A stretch of DNA of 48,416 nucleotides from Clostridiaceae bacterium (GTDB taxonomy: Bacteria > Bacillota > Clostridia > Lachnospirales > Lachnospiraceae). Positions 26,537 to 34,231 of the stretch are shown piece by piece. Both the position numbers and the translations under genes were made by a program. Every line of letters begins with the position of its first letter. The first letter of the stretch is position 1. Below the pieces are notes generated by a model. That model saw only the letters and a program-made list of their open reading frames with translations, was not told where the DNA came from and searched no databases. The DNA is taken from assembly GCA_910575585.1 (NCBI GenBank), contig CAJTGF010000042.1, positions 1 to 48,416 on the forward strand, in the 5' to 3' direction.

Positions 26537-27438
26537 GAAAACAGATCTATTGGGCTGTAAGCGGGATCGTGGCGTTGGCGGCATGGGGCGCGGTCCTTGG
26601 CTTTGGAGGCCCGGGACAGGAAAAAGAGCGTGGCTCTGGGGAGGGCTTCGGCATGTTCAGCTGGGATGAGACGGTCATAGGGCCGGAGGAGATGGAGGCT
26701 CTGTCTTCGGTTGCCAAAAGAGCCAATGTGAGCGTCATTTACCAAACGTTTTCCAGGGAATGCCTGGAGGGGCCAGAGAGCGCTGTTTTTGTGGCCGGCA
26801 TGAAGGACAGGGGGATGGATGTGTTTGCCCTTATGGGGGATGCCGCCTGGGCTTATGAACGTGACGGAAAGACCCTGATCGAGCAGATCCGGTATGTGGC
26901 GGAGTACAATGAGAGGCATAAGGATAAAGGCAGGATACAGGGGGTCATGGTGGATGTGGAGCCTTATCTTCTGGATGAGTGGGATGGGGGGAAGGAAAAG
27001 CGGGCGGAATTGATGGCAGGGTACGGGGCCTGCATGGAGCGTGCTTATGCCTACGCATCGGAGAGGCAGCTGACATTTTTGGTGTGCATCCCCACCTTTT
27101 ATGACGCGACAAATGAAGATATCCTGGAGCGGCTGATCGCTTATGGGTGCGACGGTGTGGCGGTAATGAATTATAACCGGAAAGACGAGTACGGACAGAT
27201 GGCCAAAGAGGTGGGATTTGCCAGGGAGTATGGGAAGGAGATTATCTGCATTTATGAATTGCAGAAGCCGGGAAAGCACCAGCTGGAGGAGATCAATACC
27301 TACGCCAATGAGGGGCTGGAGGCTTTGAGACAGTCCGCCTGGCGGCTGGAGCGGCAGTTCGGGTATGACAGGCTCCGATTTGCGTACCATTATTATAAAC
27401 CGCTGAAAGAGCTTGTGGAGAAAGAGAAGGGGCAGTGA
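26533..27438 (+). CDS. Secreted GH18-like TIM-barrel protein
   Basis: 301 residues from ATG 26533, which overlaps the stop of the EAL gene as ATGA; GGCGG lies just upstream. The frame extends back to 26452, but that part would overlap the EAL gene. A signal or anchor helix (about 5-24) precedes a (beta/alpha)8-like domain. QGVMVDVEPYLLDEW places D141 and E143 at a barrel strand end, resembling the DxE of GH18 enzymes, and DGVAVMNYNRKDEYG (208-222) resembles the GH18 MxYN strand. A glycan hydrolase acting on the polymer made by this operon is the natural guess. It closes the operon and is followed at once by a terminator. Confidence 0.68.
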   Translation: MRKQIYWAVSGIVALAAWGAVLGFGGPGQEKERGSGEGFGMFSWDETVIGPEEMEALSSVAKRANVSVIYQTFSRECLEGPESAVFVAGMKDRGMDVFALMGDAAWAYERDGKTLIEQIRYVAEYNERHKDKGRIQGVMVDVEPYLLDEWDGGKEKRAELMAGYGACMERAYAYASERQLTFLVCIPTFYDATNEDILERLIAYGCDGVAVMNYNRKDEYGQMAKEVGFAREYGKEIICIYELQKPGKHQLEEINTYANEGLEALRQSAWRLERQFGYDRLRFAYHYYKPLKELVEKEKGQ

Positions 27439-27465
27439 CGTTTGGAAAAGTCACTGTCCTTTTTC
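27433..27465 (+). terminator. Intrinsic terminator at the end of the polymer operon
   Basis: CAGTGAC (27433-27439) and GTCACTG (27450-27456) form a perfect 7-bp stem with a 10-nt loop, followed by TCCTTTTTCTTCC. The stem includes the stop codon of the GH18-like gene and the convergent regulator's stop codon. Confidence 0.75.
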
Positions 27466-28131
27466 TTCCAGGCGGTAGCCTATGCCATGGACGGTGGTTA
27501 ATTTTACGGGGGCGTCCAGGGATTTAAGGCGGCGCCTTAGGAAGTAGATGTAATTATCCAGGTTGCCGTCTTCCACCTCGCTGGACAGCCCCCACACATA
27601 GGACAGGATCCTGGGGCGGGGGAGCGTCTGACCGGGATTTTTCAGGAAGAACTCCAGAAGGGCGGCTTCTTTTTTTGACAGGGTCAGGGACATATCTCCA
27701 AAGTCCAGACGGCGGCTGCCCGGAGTAAGGGTCAGCCCCAGGGCGGTGATGCTGGGGGATATCTGAAGATTACCCGGCCTTCTGGTGACGGCCCGGATGC
27801 GGGCCATAAGTTCTTCCACGGCAAAGGGCTTTACCAGATAATCATCGGCTCCCGCGTCCAGGCCGTTTACGCGGTCATGGAGCCCGTCCAGGGCAGTGGC
27901 AAGGATGACCGGGGTTCGGATGCCCTGGCGCCGCAGGGAGCTAAGGACAAAAAGGCCGTCCAGGCCGGGCAGCATGCGGTCCAGGATGATAGCGTCATAA
28001 GGGTGGTTTTGAGCGTAAAAAAGGCCGTCGTTCCCGGTGTGGCAGATGTCGGTGGCGTAGCCGGACTGTTCCAGGGTAAGAGCGATGAAACGGCACAGAT
28101 CCTGGTCGTCTTCAATAATCAAGATTCTCAT
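27451..28131 (-). CDS. OmpR/PhoB-family response regulator
   Basis: A 226-residue regulator. The receiver domain has the acidic pocket in IIEDDQD, phospho-acceptor D51 in IILDRMLPG, and K in YLVKPFAVEEL. A winged-helix domain follows (about 130-224), ending VKLTTVHGIGYRLEEKG. AAGGAG lies 8 nt before the ATG. No kinase adjoins it. Its reading direction points at the kinase at 15311-16609, as if the eight-gene polymer operon had been placed between a former regulator-kinase pair. Its promoter shares a 13-bp box with that of the divergent ABC operon, which implies autoregulation and control of that operon. Confidence 0.92.
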   Translation of the reverse strand: MRILIIEDDQDLCRFIALTLEQSGYATDICHTGNDGLFYAQNHPYDAIILDRMLPGLDGLFVLSSLRRQGIRTPVILATALDGLHDRVNGLDAGADDYLVKPFAVEELMARIRAVTRRPGNLQISPSITALGLTLTPGSRRLDFGDMSLTLSKKEAALLEFFLKNPGQTLPRPRILSYVWGLSSEVEDGNLDNYIYFLRRRLKSLDAPVKLTTVHGIGYRLEEKGQ

Positions 28132-28170
28132 AAGATAACTCCTTGGTATTTACTCTTTGTTTTGATAGTG

Positions 28171-28197
28171 ATTATACTATAAAATTCTCTAAAAATC
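28171..28197 (-). promoter_or_regulatory. Regulator promoter with upstream box (autoregulation candidate)
   Basis: On the minus strand GATTTTTAGAGAA (28197-28185) lies exactly 8 nt before TATAAT (28176-28171). The -35 position is not consensus (AAGATT) and is partly covered by the box, as expected for an activator-dependent promoter. Confidence 0.55.
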
Positions 28198-28247
28198 TTG
28201 AAAAAGTGGAGACGGAGGATTTTTTTTATTGGCATTAGGCTTTCCAG

Positions 28248-28274
28248 GATTTTTAGAGAAATGGGAGGTATGAT
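28248..28274 (+). promoter_or_regulatory. ABC-operon promoter with the same upstream box
   Basis: On the plus strand GATTTTTAGAGAA (28248-28260) lies exactly 8 nt before TATGAT (28269-28274), a mirror image of the regulator promoter. Just upstream, the sequence also resembles the other copy over ~8 further positions, giving a 10-bp-spaced T-rich pattern typical of OmpR-family tandem sites. Confidence 0.55.
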
Positions 28275-28295
28275 AGAGGAGATGAGATCGTTAAG

Positions 28296-28320
28296 CGGGA
28301 TCCGGCACAGAAGGATCCCG
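28296..28320 (+). other. Leader hairpin before the solute-binding lipoprotein gene
   Basis: CGGGATCC (28296-28303) and GGATCCCG (28313-28320) form a perfect 8-bp stem with a 9-nt loop, followed by GATTTTTAAAGGAGG. The T-run is short, so it may stabilise the mRNA, act as a leaky attenuator, or hold the ribosome binding site accessible. Confidence 0.45.
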
Positions 28321-28340
28321 GATTTTTAAAGGAGGGTGCT

Positions 28341-30668
28341 ATGAAGATGTTCAGGACGAAAGGGTATGGTCCCATCAGACGGGGACTGGCGTGGATCTTG
28401 GCTGCCGGGCTGATGGCCGGCGCGCTGGGCGGCTGCCAGAAAAAGGATGGGGGAGCCGGGGGCATGTCCGGTGAAACACAGCAGGTCGGTCAGATCACAG
28501 ACAGCCAGGGAAGCTCTGCTTCGGCAGATCAGAGCGCGGGTCGGGAGGAGAAGGAACCCGGAGCTGTGGGAAGGTACAATGAGACCCAGGTTTCTCTGCC
28601 AAAGAGCGTGGAGGAACAGGCGTATGTAGGATTTTTGAAAGGCGAGGGCGGTAATCTGGAGCTGTATACCGTAAAGAGGGACGAGACTACCATGAAAGTG
28701 GTGGATGCGTTTCGGTACCTATGCCTGGACGGCGTGTGGCAGTGTGATGAGGACTGGGAAGGAAACGGGATTTTAAAGGAAAAGGGGATCCAGTTTGCCA
28801 ATGTGGCCTACGGTCTGGATGGAAAATACTATGTGGGCGGAACCGATGAGGATTATACATATCATTTGTTTCGGTTGGAAGGCGACGGTTCGGCTGCGGA
28901 GATCCTGGAGGAAATATTTTGGCCAAAAGACGGAAATACCTATGGGATGCATCCTCCTAAGTTTGAGATTTTAGAGGATGGCAGGATCGTGGTCTATGAT
29001 TTTGATGAGGTGAATGTGTATGATGCTTCGGGGAAACGCTTGTTTGCCATGGCAAAGGATTTTTCGGGAAGTACAGGAGATCGGAGAGGCTTTTGTGAGA
29101 ACGGGGAGTTTGTGACGGTCTATGAGGATCAGATCATCAGATACAGCCTGGAGACAGGAAAAGCCGGGGAAACCGTAGGTTTTGATGAGATAAAGGGCAG
29201 CAGGGACGGTGTGGAGCTGTTTGGAGACGGCAATGGGGGCGTCTACGTGGTCAATGAGACGGGAGTATCCCACACCAATAAAGGAGGGACCTTGTGGGAG
29301 GTCCTCATAGACGGGAGCCTGACCAGACTGGGAATGAGGAGTTTATTTTTGCAGAAGTTTATGGAAGGGGATCAGCAGGATTTTTACGGGGTGTTTACAG
29401 GAGAATGGGAGAAAGGGATCGAGATGTTCCATTATCAGTATGATCCTGACCTGGCTTCTGTGCCGCCGTCAGCCCTTACGGTCTACAGTTTGGAGGACAA
29501 TTCTACGGTCAGGCAGGCGGCTTCCCTGTTTCAGAGCCAGCATGGGGATGTGAGGGTGGAAGTACGGACTGCGGCGGATAATGACGGCCAGGTGACGGAA
29601 GAGATGATCCAGGGGCTGAATACGGAGCTGTTAAGCGGAAAAGGGGCTGACGTGCTGATCTTGGACGGACTTTCGGCAGATTCCTATATTGAAAAAGGGA
29701 TCCTTATGGATCTGTCGGATGTGGTAGGGGAACTGGAACGTTCCGGGGATATGATGGATAATCTTCTGGACGGTTTTAAGAGAAAAGACGGGACGGTTTA
29801 TCAGGTTCCGATCAGGACCTCGTTTCCGCTGCTGGTAGGGGAGCAGGAGGCGCTGCAGGCGTATTTTACTCTTGATACCATGGCCAGGTACCAGGGGGAA
29901 CGGCCTTTGATGCGGATAGACAACTACGAAAATATGCTGCGTAAAATTGCATGTCTGCGGTATGAGGAGCTGTTTGAGGCGGACGGAGCCGTGGAGCGGG
30001 ACAGGCTGATAAAGTATCTGGAGACAGTGAAGGCTTTGGGGGATGCCAACGGTTCCAAATGGGCGTTTACGGAGGATGAATCCGAGAAATATTTTGTTGC
30101 CAACCACGTGGCAGCTGACGGTATCACAGGAAGTTTTACGGAGTATGACAGAGGGGTATGCGACAGCGGGATCGAGCAGATGCGGGGGTATTGGGATCTG
30201 TGTATTCCCGCGGAGGTGCGCAACCGTCATCCGGAAAGCAGGTTCATGTCTGCGGGAAAGATCTATCTGCCAAAGGGCATGGCGGCGATCAACAGATCTA
30301 CGGCCAATGAGGAGCTGGCTAAGGAGTTTATCCGTTGTCTGGTGTCCTATGAGGTGCAGAAGGAGGATTTGATGGACGGGTATCCGGTCAATAAAAGGGC
30401 TCTGGAACTTTGGGTAGAGACGGACAGGCCGGAGTATTCGGTAGGGTCCGGCTACGGGGATTACCATATCTCCGGAGTCTGGCCAAGTCTTGAGGCGCGG
30501 CAGGAGATCGCCGGTATGCTTGAGGGACTGACGGTGCCTGTGGTGGTGGATCAGACCATTATGCGGATGATTATAGAGGGCAGCAGAGAGTATTTGGAAG
30601 GCAAGGCCACTGTGGATCAGGCGGCGGACGGGATCATGAGAAAGCTGTCGATCTATATGGCCGAGTAG
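28341..30668 (+). CDS. Extracellular solute-binding lipoprotein of a sugar-type ABC importer
   Basis: A 775-residue lipoprotein: basic N-terminus, hydrophobic core and lipobox ending at C32 (GALGGCQKK), then a Ser/Gly/Gln-rich linker. Residues ~80-380 form an extra beta-rich region with propeller-like repeats (YYVGGTDEDYTYHLFRLEGDG, GRIVVYDFDEVNVYDASGK). The family-1 solute-binding fold follows (~390-775; STVRQAASLFQSQHGDVRVEV, GADVLILDGLSADSYIEKG, YQVPIRTSFPLLVG). At nearly twice the usual ~430 residues, it is a fusion of a ligand-sensing or glycan-binding propeller with a binding protein. AAAGGAGGG precedes the ATG. The two permease genes follow at 2- and 6-nt spacing. Confidence 0.85.
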   Translation: MKMFRTKGYGPIRRGLAWILAAGLMAGALGGCQKKDGGAGGMSGETQQVGQITDSQGSSASADQSAGREEKEPGAVGRYNETQVSLPKSVEEQAYVGFLKGEGGNLELYTVKRDETTMKVVDAFRYLCLDGVWQCDEDWEGNGILKEKGIQFANVAYGLDGKYYVGGTDEDYTYHLFRLEGDGSAAEILEEIFWPKDGNTYGMHPPKFEILEDGRIVVYDFDEVNVYDASGKRLFAMAKDFSGSTGDRRGFCENGEFVTVYEDQIIRYSLETGKAGETVGFDEIKGSRDGVELFGDGNGGVYVVNETGVSHTNKGGTLWEVLIDGSLTRLGMRSLFLQKFMEGDQQDFYGVFTGEWEKGIEMFHYQYDPDLASVPPSALTVYSLEDNSTVRQAASLFQSQHGDVRVEVRTAADNDGQVTEEMIQGLNTELLSGKGADVLILDGLSADSYIEKGILMDLSDVVGELERSGDMMDNLLDGFKRKDGTVYQVPIRTSFPLLVGEQEALQAYFTLDTMARYQGERPLMRIDNYENMLRKIACLRYEELFEADGAVERDRLIKYLETVKALGDANGSKWAFTEDESEKYFVANHVAADGITGSFTEYDRGVCDSGIEQMRGYWDLCIPAEVRNRHPESRFMSAGKIYLPKGMAAINRSTANEELAKEFIRCLVSYEVQKEDLMDGYPVNKRALELWVETDRPEYSVGSGYGDYHISGVWPSLEARQEIAGMLEGLTVPVVVDQTIMRMIIEGSREYLEGKATVDQAADGIMRKLSIYMAE

Positions 30669-30670
30669 GC

Positions 30671-31612
30671 ATGACAAGGAGAAAACGGGGGTCAGGCAGG
30701 GGCATGTCCCTGTCCAGGGTCAGGAAAAACCTGACCCCCTGGATATTTCTGGCTCCCAGCCTTTTAGGGGTGACAATATTCACGGCAGTTCCCTTCTTTG
30801 ATGTGATCCGGCGGTCTTTTCAGGATACCATGGGCGCCGCGTTTGTGGGGACGGCCAATTATCGGGCGGTGGCCGGCAACAGGGCTTTTCGCCTGGCGGT
30901 AGGGAATACGGCACGGTTTCTTTTGGTGTGCATCCCGCTTTTGATGGGGGTGTCTTTTGGGGCGGCGCTCCTGTTATCTGCCGGCGCGGATAACAGCGGT
31001 GACAGCGGGACGGCCGGAAGGGATCCGAAGAACAAAGGGCGGTATGGCATTTTCAGGACTACGCTGGTGCTGCCTATGACCATCCCTGCTGCCAGTATGG
31101 TGCTGGTGTGGAAGATTCTTCTTTGCCCTGACGGGGTGTTTAACCAGTTTTTGGCTGGGGTTACGGGACAGGTCTGGGAGGTTGACTGGGCATTTTCCCG
31201 GTGGGCGTTTCCTGTGCTGATCGTCACGTATCTGTGGAAGAATACAGGGTATGACATGATCTTGTGGCTGGCAGGTCTTCAGGGGATCCCGGGGGAGCTG
31301 TATGAGGCGGCAAAAATGGACGGGGCCGGATTTTGGTCCAGGCTGCGGTATGTGACAGTTCCATGTCTTAGGGGGACGTTTGGTTTGGTGGGCATCCTTT
31401 CCGTGGTCAATTCGTTTCGGGTGTACCGGGAGGCGTACCTGCTGGCCGGCTCCTACCCGGACACTTCCATTTATTTGATCCCTCATTTGTTTGCTCATTG
31501 GTTTTTGGATCTGGATGTGCAGAAAATGACGGCTGCCGCGGTGATGCTGACGGCAGCGGCTGTGGTTCCGGCCGTAGGTGTTTTCATCGCCGGAAAAGGA
31601 AAGGAGCAGTGA
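30671..31612 (+). CDS. ABC sugar permease, MalF/UgpA type
   Basis: A 313-residue inner-membrane permease with six helices. It has the standard N-terminus WIFLAPSLLGVTIFTAVPFFDVIRRSFQD and the ATPase-docking EAA loop GIPGELYEAAKMDGAGFWSRLRYVTVPCL near residues 205-234. A low-complexity loop (NSGDSGTAGRDPKNKGR, about 112-128) is inserted after helix 2. It starts 2 nt after the lipoprotein stop with no clear ribosome binding site, so translation depends on coupling; ATG 30704 is a possible alternative start. It pairs with the next permease. Confidence 0.9.
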   Translation: MTRRKRGSGRGMSLSRVRKNLTPWIFLAPSLLGVTIFTAVPFFDVIRRSFQDTMGAAFVGTANYRAVAGNRAFRLAVGNTARFLLVCIPLLMGVSFGAALLLSAGADNSGDSGTAGRDPKNKGRYGIFRTTLVLPMTIPAASMVLVWKILLCPDGVFNQFLAGVTGQVWEVDWAFSRWAFPVLIVTYLWKNTGYDMILWLAGLQGIPGELYEAAKMDGAGFWSRLRYVTVPCLRGTFGLVGILSVVNSFRVYREAYLLAGSYPDTSIYLIPHLFAHWFLDLDVQKMTAAAVMLTAAAVVPAVGVFIAGKGKEQ

Positions 31613-31618
31613 GGAGAA

Positions 31619-32464
31619 GTGAAAAGAAGAAAGGGTTTGATCAGGGCGGCTTTATTTGGCATATGCCTTCTTGTATGGCTTCCCCTGCTTCTTATGGCAG
31701 CGGCTGTTTTTATGCCGGAGGATGAATTGTATTGGAGATATCTTTCTCCCCTGGGGCTTGGGCGGGACAGGGTTAGGGCGGCTCTTTTGCCGTCCTATCC
31801 GTCTTTCGGGGCTTTGGGGGAACTGCTTATCCGGTCGCCTGGATTTTTTGTCATGTTCTGGAATTCCTGCATCCAGACGCTTCCTATGCTGCTGGGGCAG
31901 CTGGTGGTGGGAGCGCCGGCGGCTTGGGCTTTTGCCAGATTTCGCTTTCCCGGCCGGAAGGTGTTGTTTGGGATGTATGTTGTCCTGATGGTGCTGCCGT
32001 TTCAGGTGACTCAGGTGTCAAATTATCTGGTCCTTGACCGGCTGGGATTTCTGGATAAGCACCTGGCCATGATCGTGCCGGGGATTTGGGCTACTTTGCC
32101 GGTGTTCATTATGACCAGGTCTTTTGAGACCATCCCCCACGTTTTGGTGGAGGCGGCCTGTTTAGACGGCGCCGGGGAATGGTATGGTTTTTTTCATATA
32201 GGTCTGCCTTTGGGGTATCCGGGGATCGTTACGGCGCTGATGTTGAGTTTTGTGGACGGATGGAACTGCCTGGAGCAGCCCATTACCTATCTGAAGGATA
32301 AGACGCTGTGGCCGGTGGCTTTGTATCTTCCGGATATTGCAAAGGATAAGGCGTCGGTAGCGTTTGGGGCGGCATTGGTCACGTGTATGCTGCCGGTGCT
32401 TGTTTATCTTAATTGTCAGGAGGAGCTGGAACAGGGAGTGGCGGCGTCGGGGGTGAAGCAGTGA
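31619..32464 (+). CDS. ABC sugar permease, MalG type
   Basis: A 281-residue permease starting at GTG 31619 behind GGAGCAGTGAGGAGAA. It has six helices, the partner-type N-terminus GICLLVWLPLLLMAAAVFMPEDELY, and an EAA loop IPHVLVEAACLDGAGEWYGFFHIGLPL. With the preceding permease it would form the transmembrane pore of a CUT1-type importer. No ATP-binding subunit gene is found in the window, so the transporter must borrow one, as many Gram-positive sugar importers do with a shared MsmK-type ATPase. The next gene is, unusually, an efflux-type adaptor. Confidence 0.9.
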   Translation: MKRRKGLIRAALFGICLLVWLPLLLMAAAVFMPEDELYWRYLSPLGLGRDRVRAALLPSYPSFGALGELLIRSPGFFVMFWNSCIQTLPMLLGQLVVGAPAAWAFARFRFPGRKVLFGMYVVLMVLPFQVTQVSNYLVLDRLGFLDKHLAMIVPGIWATLPVFIMTRSFETIPHVLVEAACLDGAGEWYGFFHIGLPLGYPGIVTALMLSFVDGWNCLEQPITYLKDKTLWPVALYLPDIAKDKASVAFGAALVTCMLPVLVYLNCQEELEQGVAASGVKQ

Positions 32465-32521
32465 GCGTGGAAGCCCCTGTTTTGGGCATGGAGAAGGGAT
32501 AGGCGTAAGAAAGGGGGATGT

Positions 32522-34231
32522 ATGAGGAGGATGGGGAAAATGGCGGCGAAGCGGTGGGGATTGGCGGCGTTTTTTATTTTTATGGGTGTGTGTACGGTGA
32601 TCTCCAGGGTCTATGACAGCGTTACCATCCCTAAGGTACAGACCACAGCTGCCAAGAGGAAGGCGGTGGAGACGGTGGTGGAGGGAATGGGAACGGTGAC
32701 AGTCAAGGAGAAGACCGGGTATTTGGCCCAGGCCGGGCTTAGGATCGGACAGGTGTTTGTGGAGCCAGGCAGTGAAGTGGAAGAGGGAGAGCCTTTGTTT
32801 TCTTATGACGGGGGCTCTATGGCGGATAAAAGGGATGAGATCTTGCGGGAAATGGAACAGCTGGATCTGGATATGGAGCAGGAACGGATCTCCCAGGAAA
32901 GCTATGGGGGCATGAGCCAGGAGGAGGGTGCCCAGTGGGAGCTTGCTATGGCCCAGAGAGAGCTTTCGGAAGGGCAGGCAGAATATGAGGAGGCATTGGC
33001 GGAGCATGAAAGACAGCTGCAGCGGCTGAAAGATGATTATGAGGACAGTTTAAGCCTTACAGAGGAGGAGCTGTGGCTACAGCAGATCCGTGACTGGGAG
33101 TCGGCAAGACAAGACCTGGATTCGGCCAAAGCGGCCAGGGACCGGGAGCTGCGGGCAGCGCAGAGGGATGTGGAGGATCTAAAGGAGCAGATTGACCTGG
33201 CACAGGATGAGGAGACGGTCCGAAGTTTGGAGCGGGATCTGAAACGGGCCAGAGAGGATATGGAGGATCTAAGAAGGTCCTGGGAGACGCAGATCACTTC
33301 GGCCAGTTTTCAGCTGGATTTTGTGGAAGGTCAGGAGGAAAGGATCCAGGCAGGGCAGACTACGGCGCAGGAGGCGAAAAAGGAATCCTATGAGGCGGCA
33401 GTAAAGCAGCAGGAGGACAGCATAAAGGCAGCCGGGGAGAAATTGGCGGATCTGCAGAAGGCGGTGGAGCGGACCCAGTGGCAGGTGGCGGCTGCCAGGA
33501 AAGAGGATTCGGCTGCGGCCATGTCCCAGGAGCAGAAAAAAAGGCTGTCTGATCTGGCTGTAAAGGGGATGGAAAACACCAGGAAAGTCAGGGCAGAGGA
33601 GCTTGCCCATCTGGAGGAGCTGATAGCAGAGGGCGGTCAGGTTCAGGCCAGGGAAAGCGGCGTGATCGTGGATGTGGAAGTTGCGGCAGGGAAAACGGCT
33701 ACCGGGGAGGAGCTTGTCACGGCGGCAGTAGGCGGCAGCCGGTTTCAGGGGACCTTTGAGAAGGAGGAACAGAAGCTTTCCAAAGGGGACACCATAAGTA
33801 TTGCCATACCAGGGACCCAAAGGACCAAGGAGGCAGTGATCGACGCCATGAACCTTTTGGGGGATAAAGACGGGACGTTTCAGGCGGATTTGGGGGATTT
33901 GGAGATGGATTTGGGGACTGTGACCAGCTATACATGCAGGAAGCAGTCGGATCTGTTTGCAAAGGTGATCCCTCTGGAGGGACTTCGCAAGGATATGAAG
34001 GGGTATTATTGCCTGGTGGCCAGAAGCAGGTCCTCCATACTGGGGGAGGAGTTCCGGGCGGAGCGGGTGGATGTGGAGGTTTTGTATCGGGGAAGCAGGG
34101 AGGCAGCCATAGAAGGGATGGTGCTTGAGGAGGACAGGATCATTATCAGGGAGGATCAGACCATTGGAGAGGGGGACCGGGTTCGGGTTATGACAGGGAA
34201 TGGAGGAGATAATGGAACGGAAAAGAGGTAA
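32522..34231 (+). CDS. HlyD-like membrane-fusion/adaptor protein with long coiled coil
   Basis: A 569-residue protein with one N-terminal helix (about 12-28). A half-lipoyl segment (ETVVEGMGTVTVKEKTGYLAQAGLRIGQVFVEPGSEVEEGEPLFSYD) is followed by a very long acidic/basic coiled coil (about 105-360), the second half-lipoyl segment (VQARESGVIVDVEVAAGKTATGEEL) and beta-barrel domains to the end. This is the order of periplasmic adaptors of efflux pumps and of their Gram-positive relatives. AAGGGGGATGT precedes the ATG. It ends overlapping a MacB-core-like gene. A matching ATPase and permease are missing. Confidence 0.82.
   Translation: MRRMGKMAAKRWGLAAFFIFMGVCTVISRVYDSVTIPKVQTTAAKRKAVETVVEGMGTVTVKEKTGYLAQAGLRIGQVFVEPGSEVEEGEPLFSYDGGSMADKRDEILREMEQLDLDMEQERISQESYGGMSQEEGAQWELAMAQRELSEGQAEYEEALAEHERQLQRLKDDYEDSLSLTEEELWLQQIRDWESARQDLDSAKAARDRELRAAQRDVEDLKEQIDLAQDEETVRSLERDLKRAREDMEDLRRSWETQITSASFQLDFVEGQEERIQAGQTTAQEAKKESYEAAVKQQEDSIKAAGEKLADLQKAVERTQWQVAAARKEDSAAAMSQEQKKRLSDLAVKGMENTRKVRAEELAHLEELIAEGGQVQARESGVIVDVEVAAGKTATGEELVTAAVGGSRFQGTFEKEEQKLSKGDTISIAIPGTQRTKEAVIDAMNLLGDKDGTFQADLGDLEMDLGTVTSYTCRKQSDLFAKVIPLEGLRKDMKGYYCLVARSRSSILGEEFRAERVDVEVLYRGSREAAIEGMVLEEDRIIIREDQTIGEGDRVRVMTGNGGDNGTEKR

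Noticed and set aside
24659-27390. Minus-strand frames opposite the EAL and GH18-like genes
   Set aside because: Antisense shadows. The plus-strand products have recognisable domains and coupled starts.
29631-30677. Long minus-strand frame opposite the solute-binding lipoprotein
   Set aside because: It is a shadow of a clear gene, rich in His/Pro/Leu/Arg as usual for antisense frames, with no domain and no ribosome binding site.
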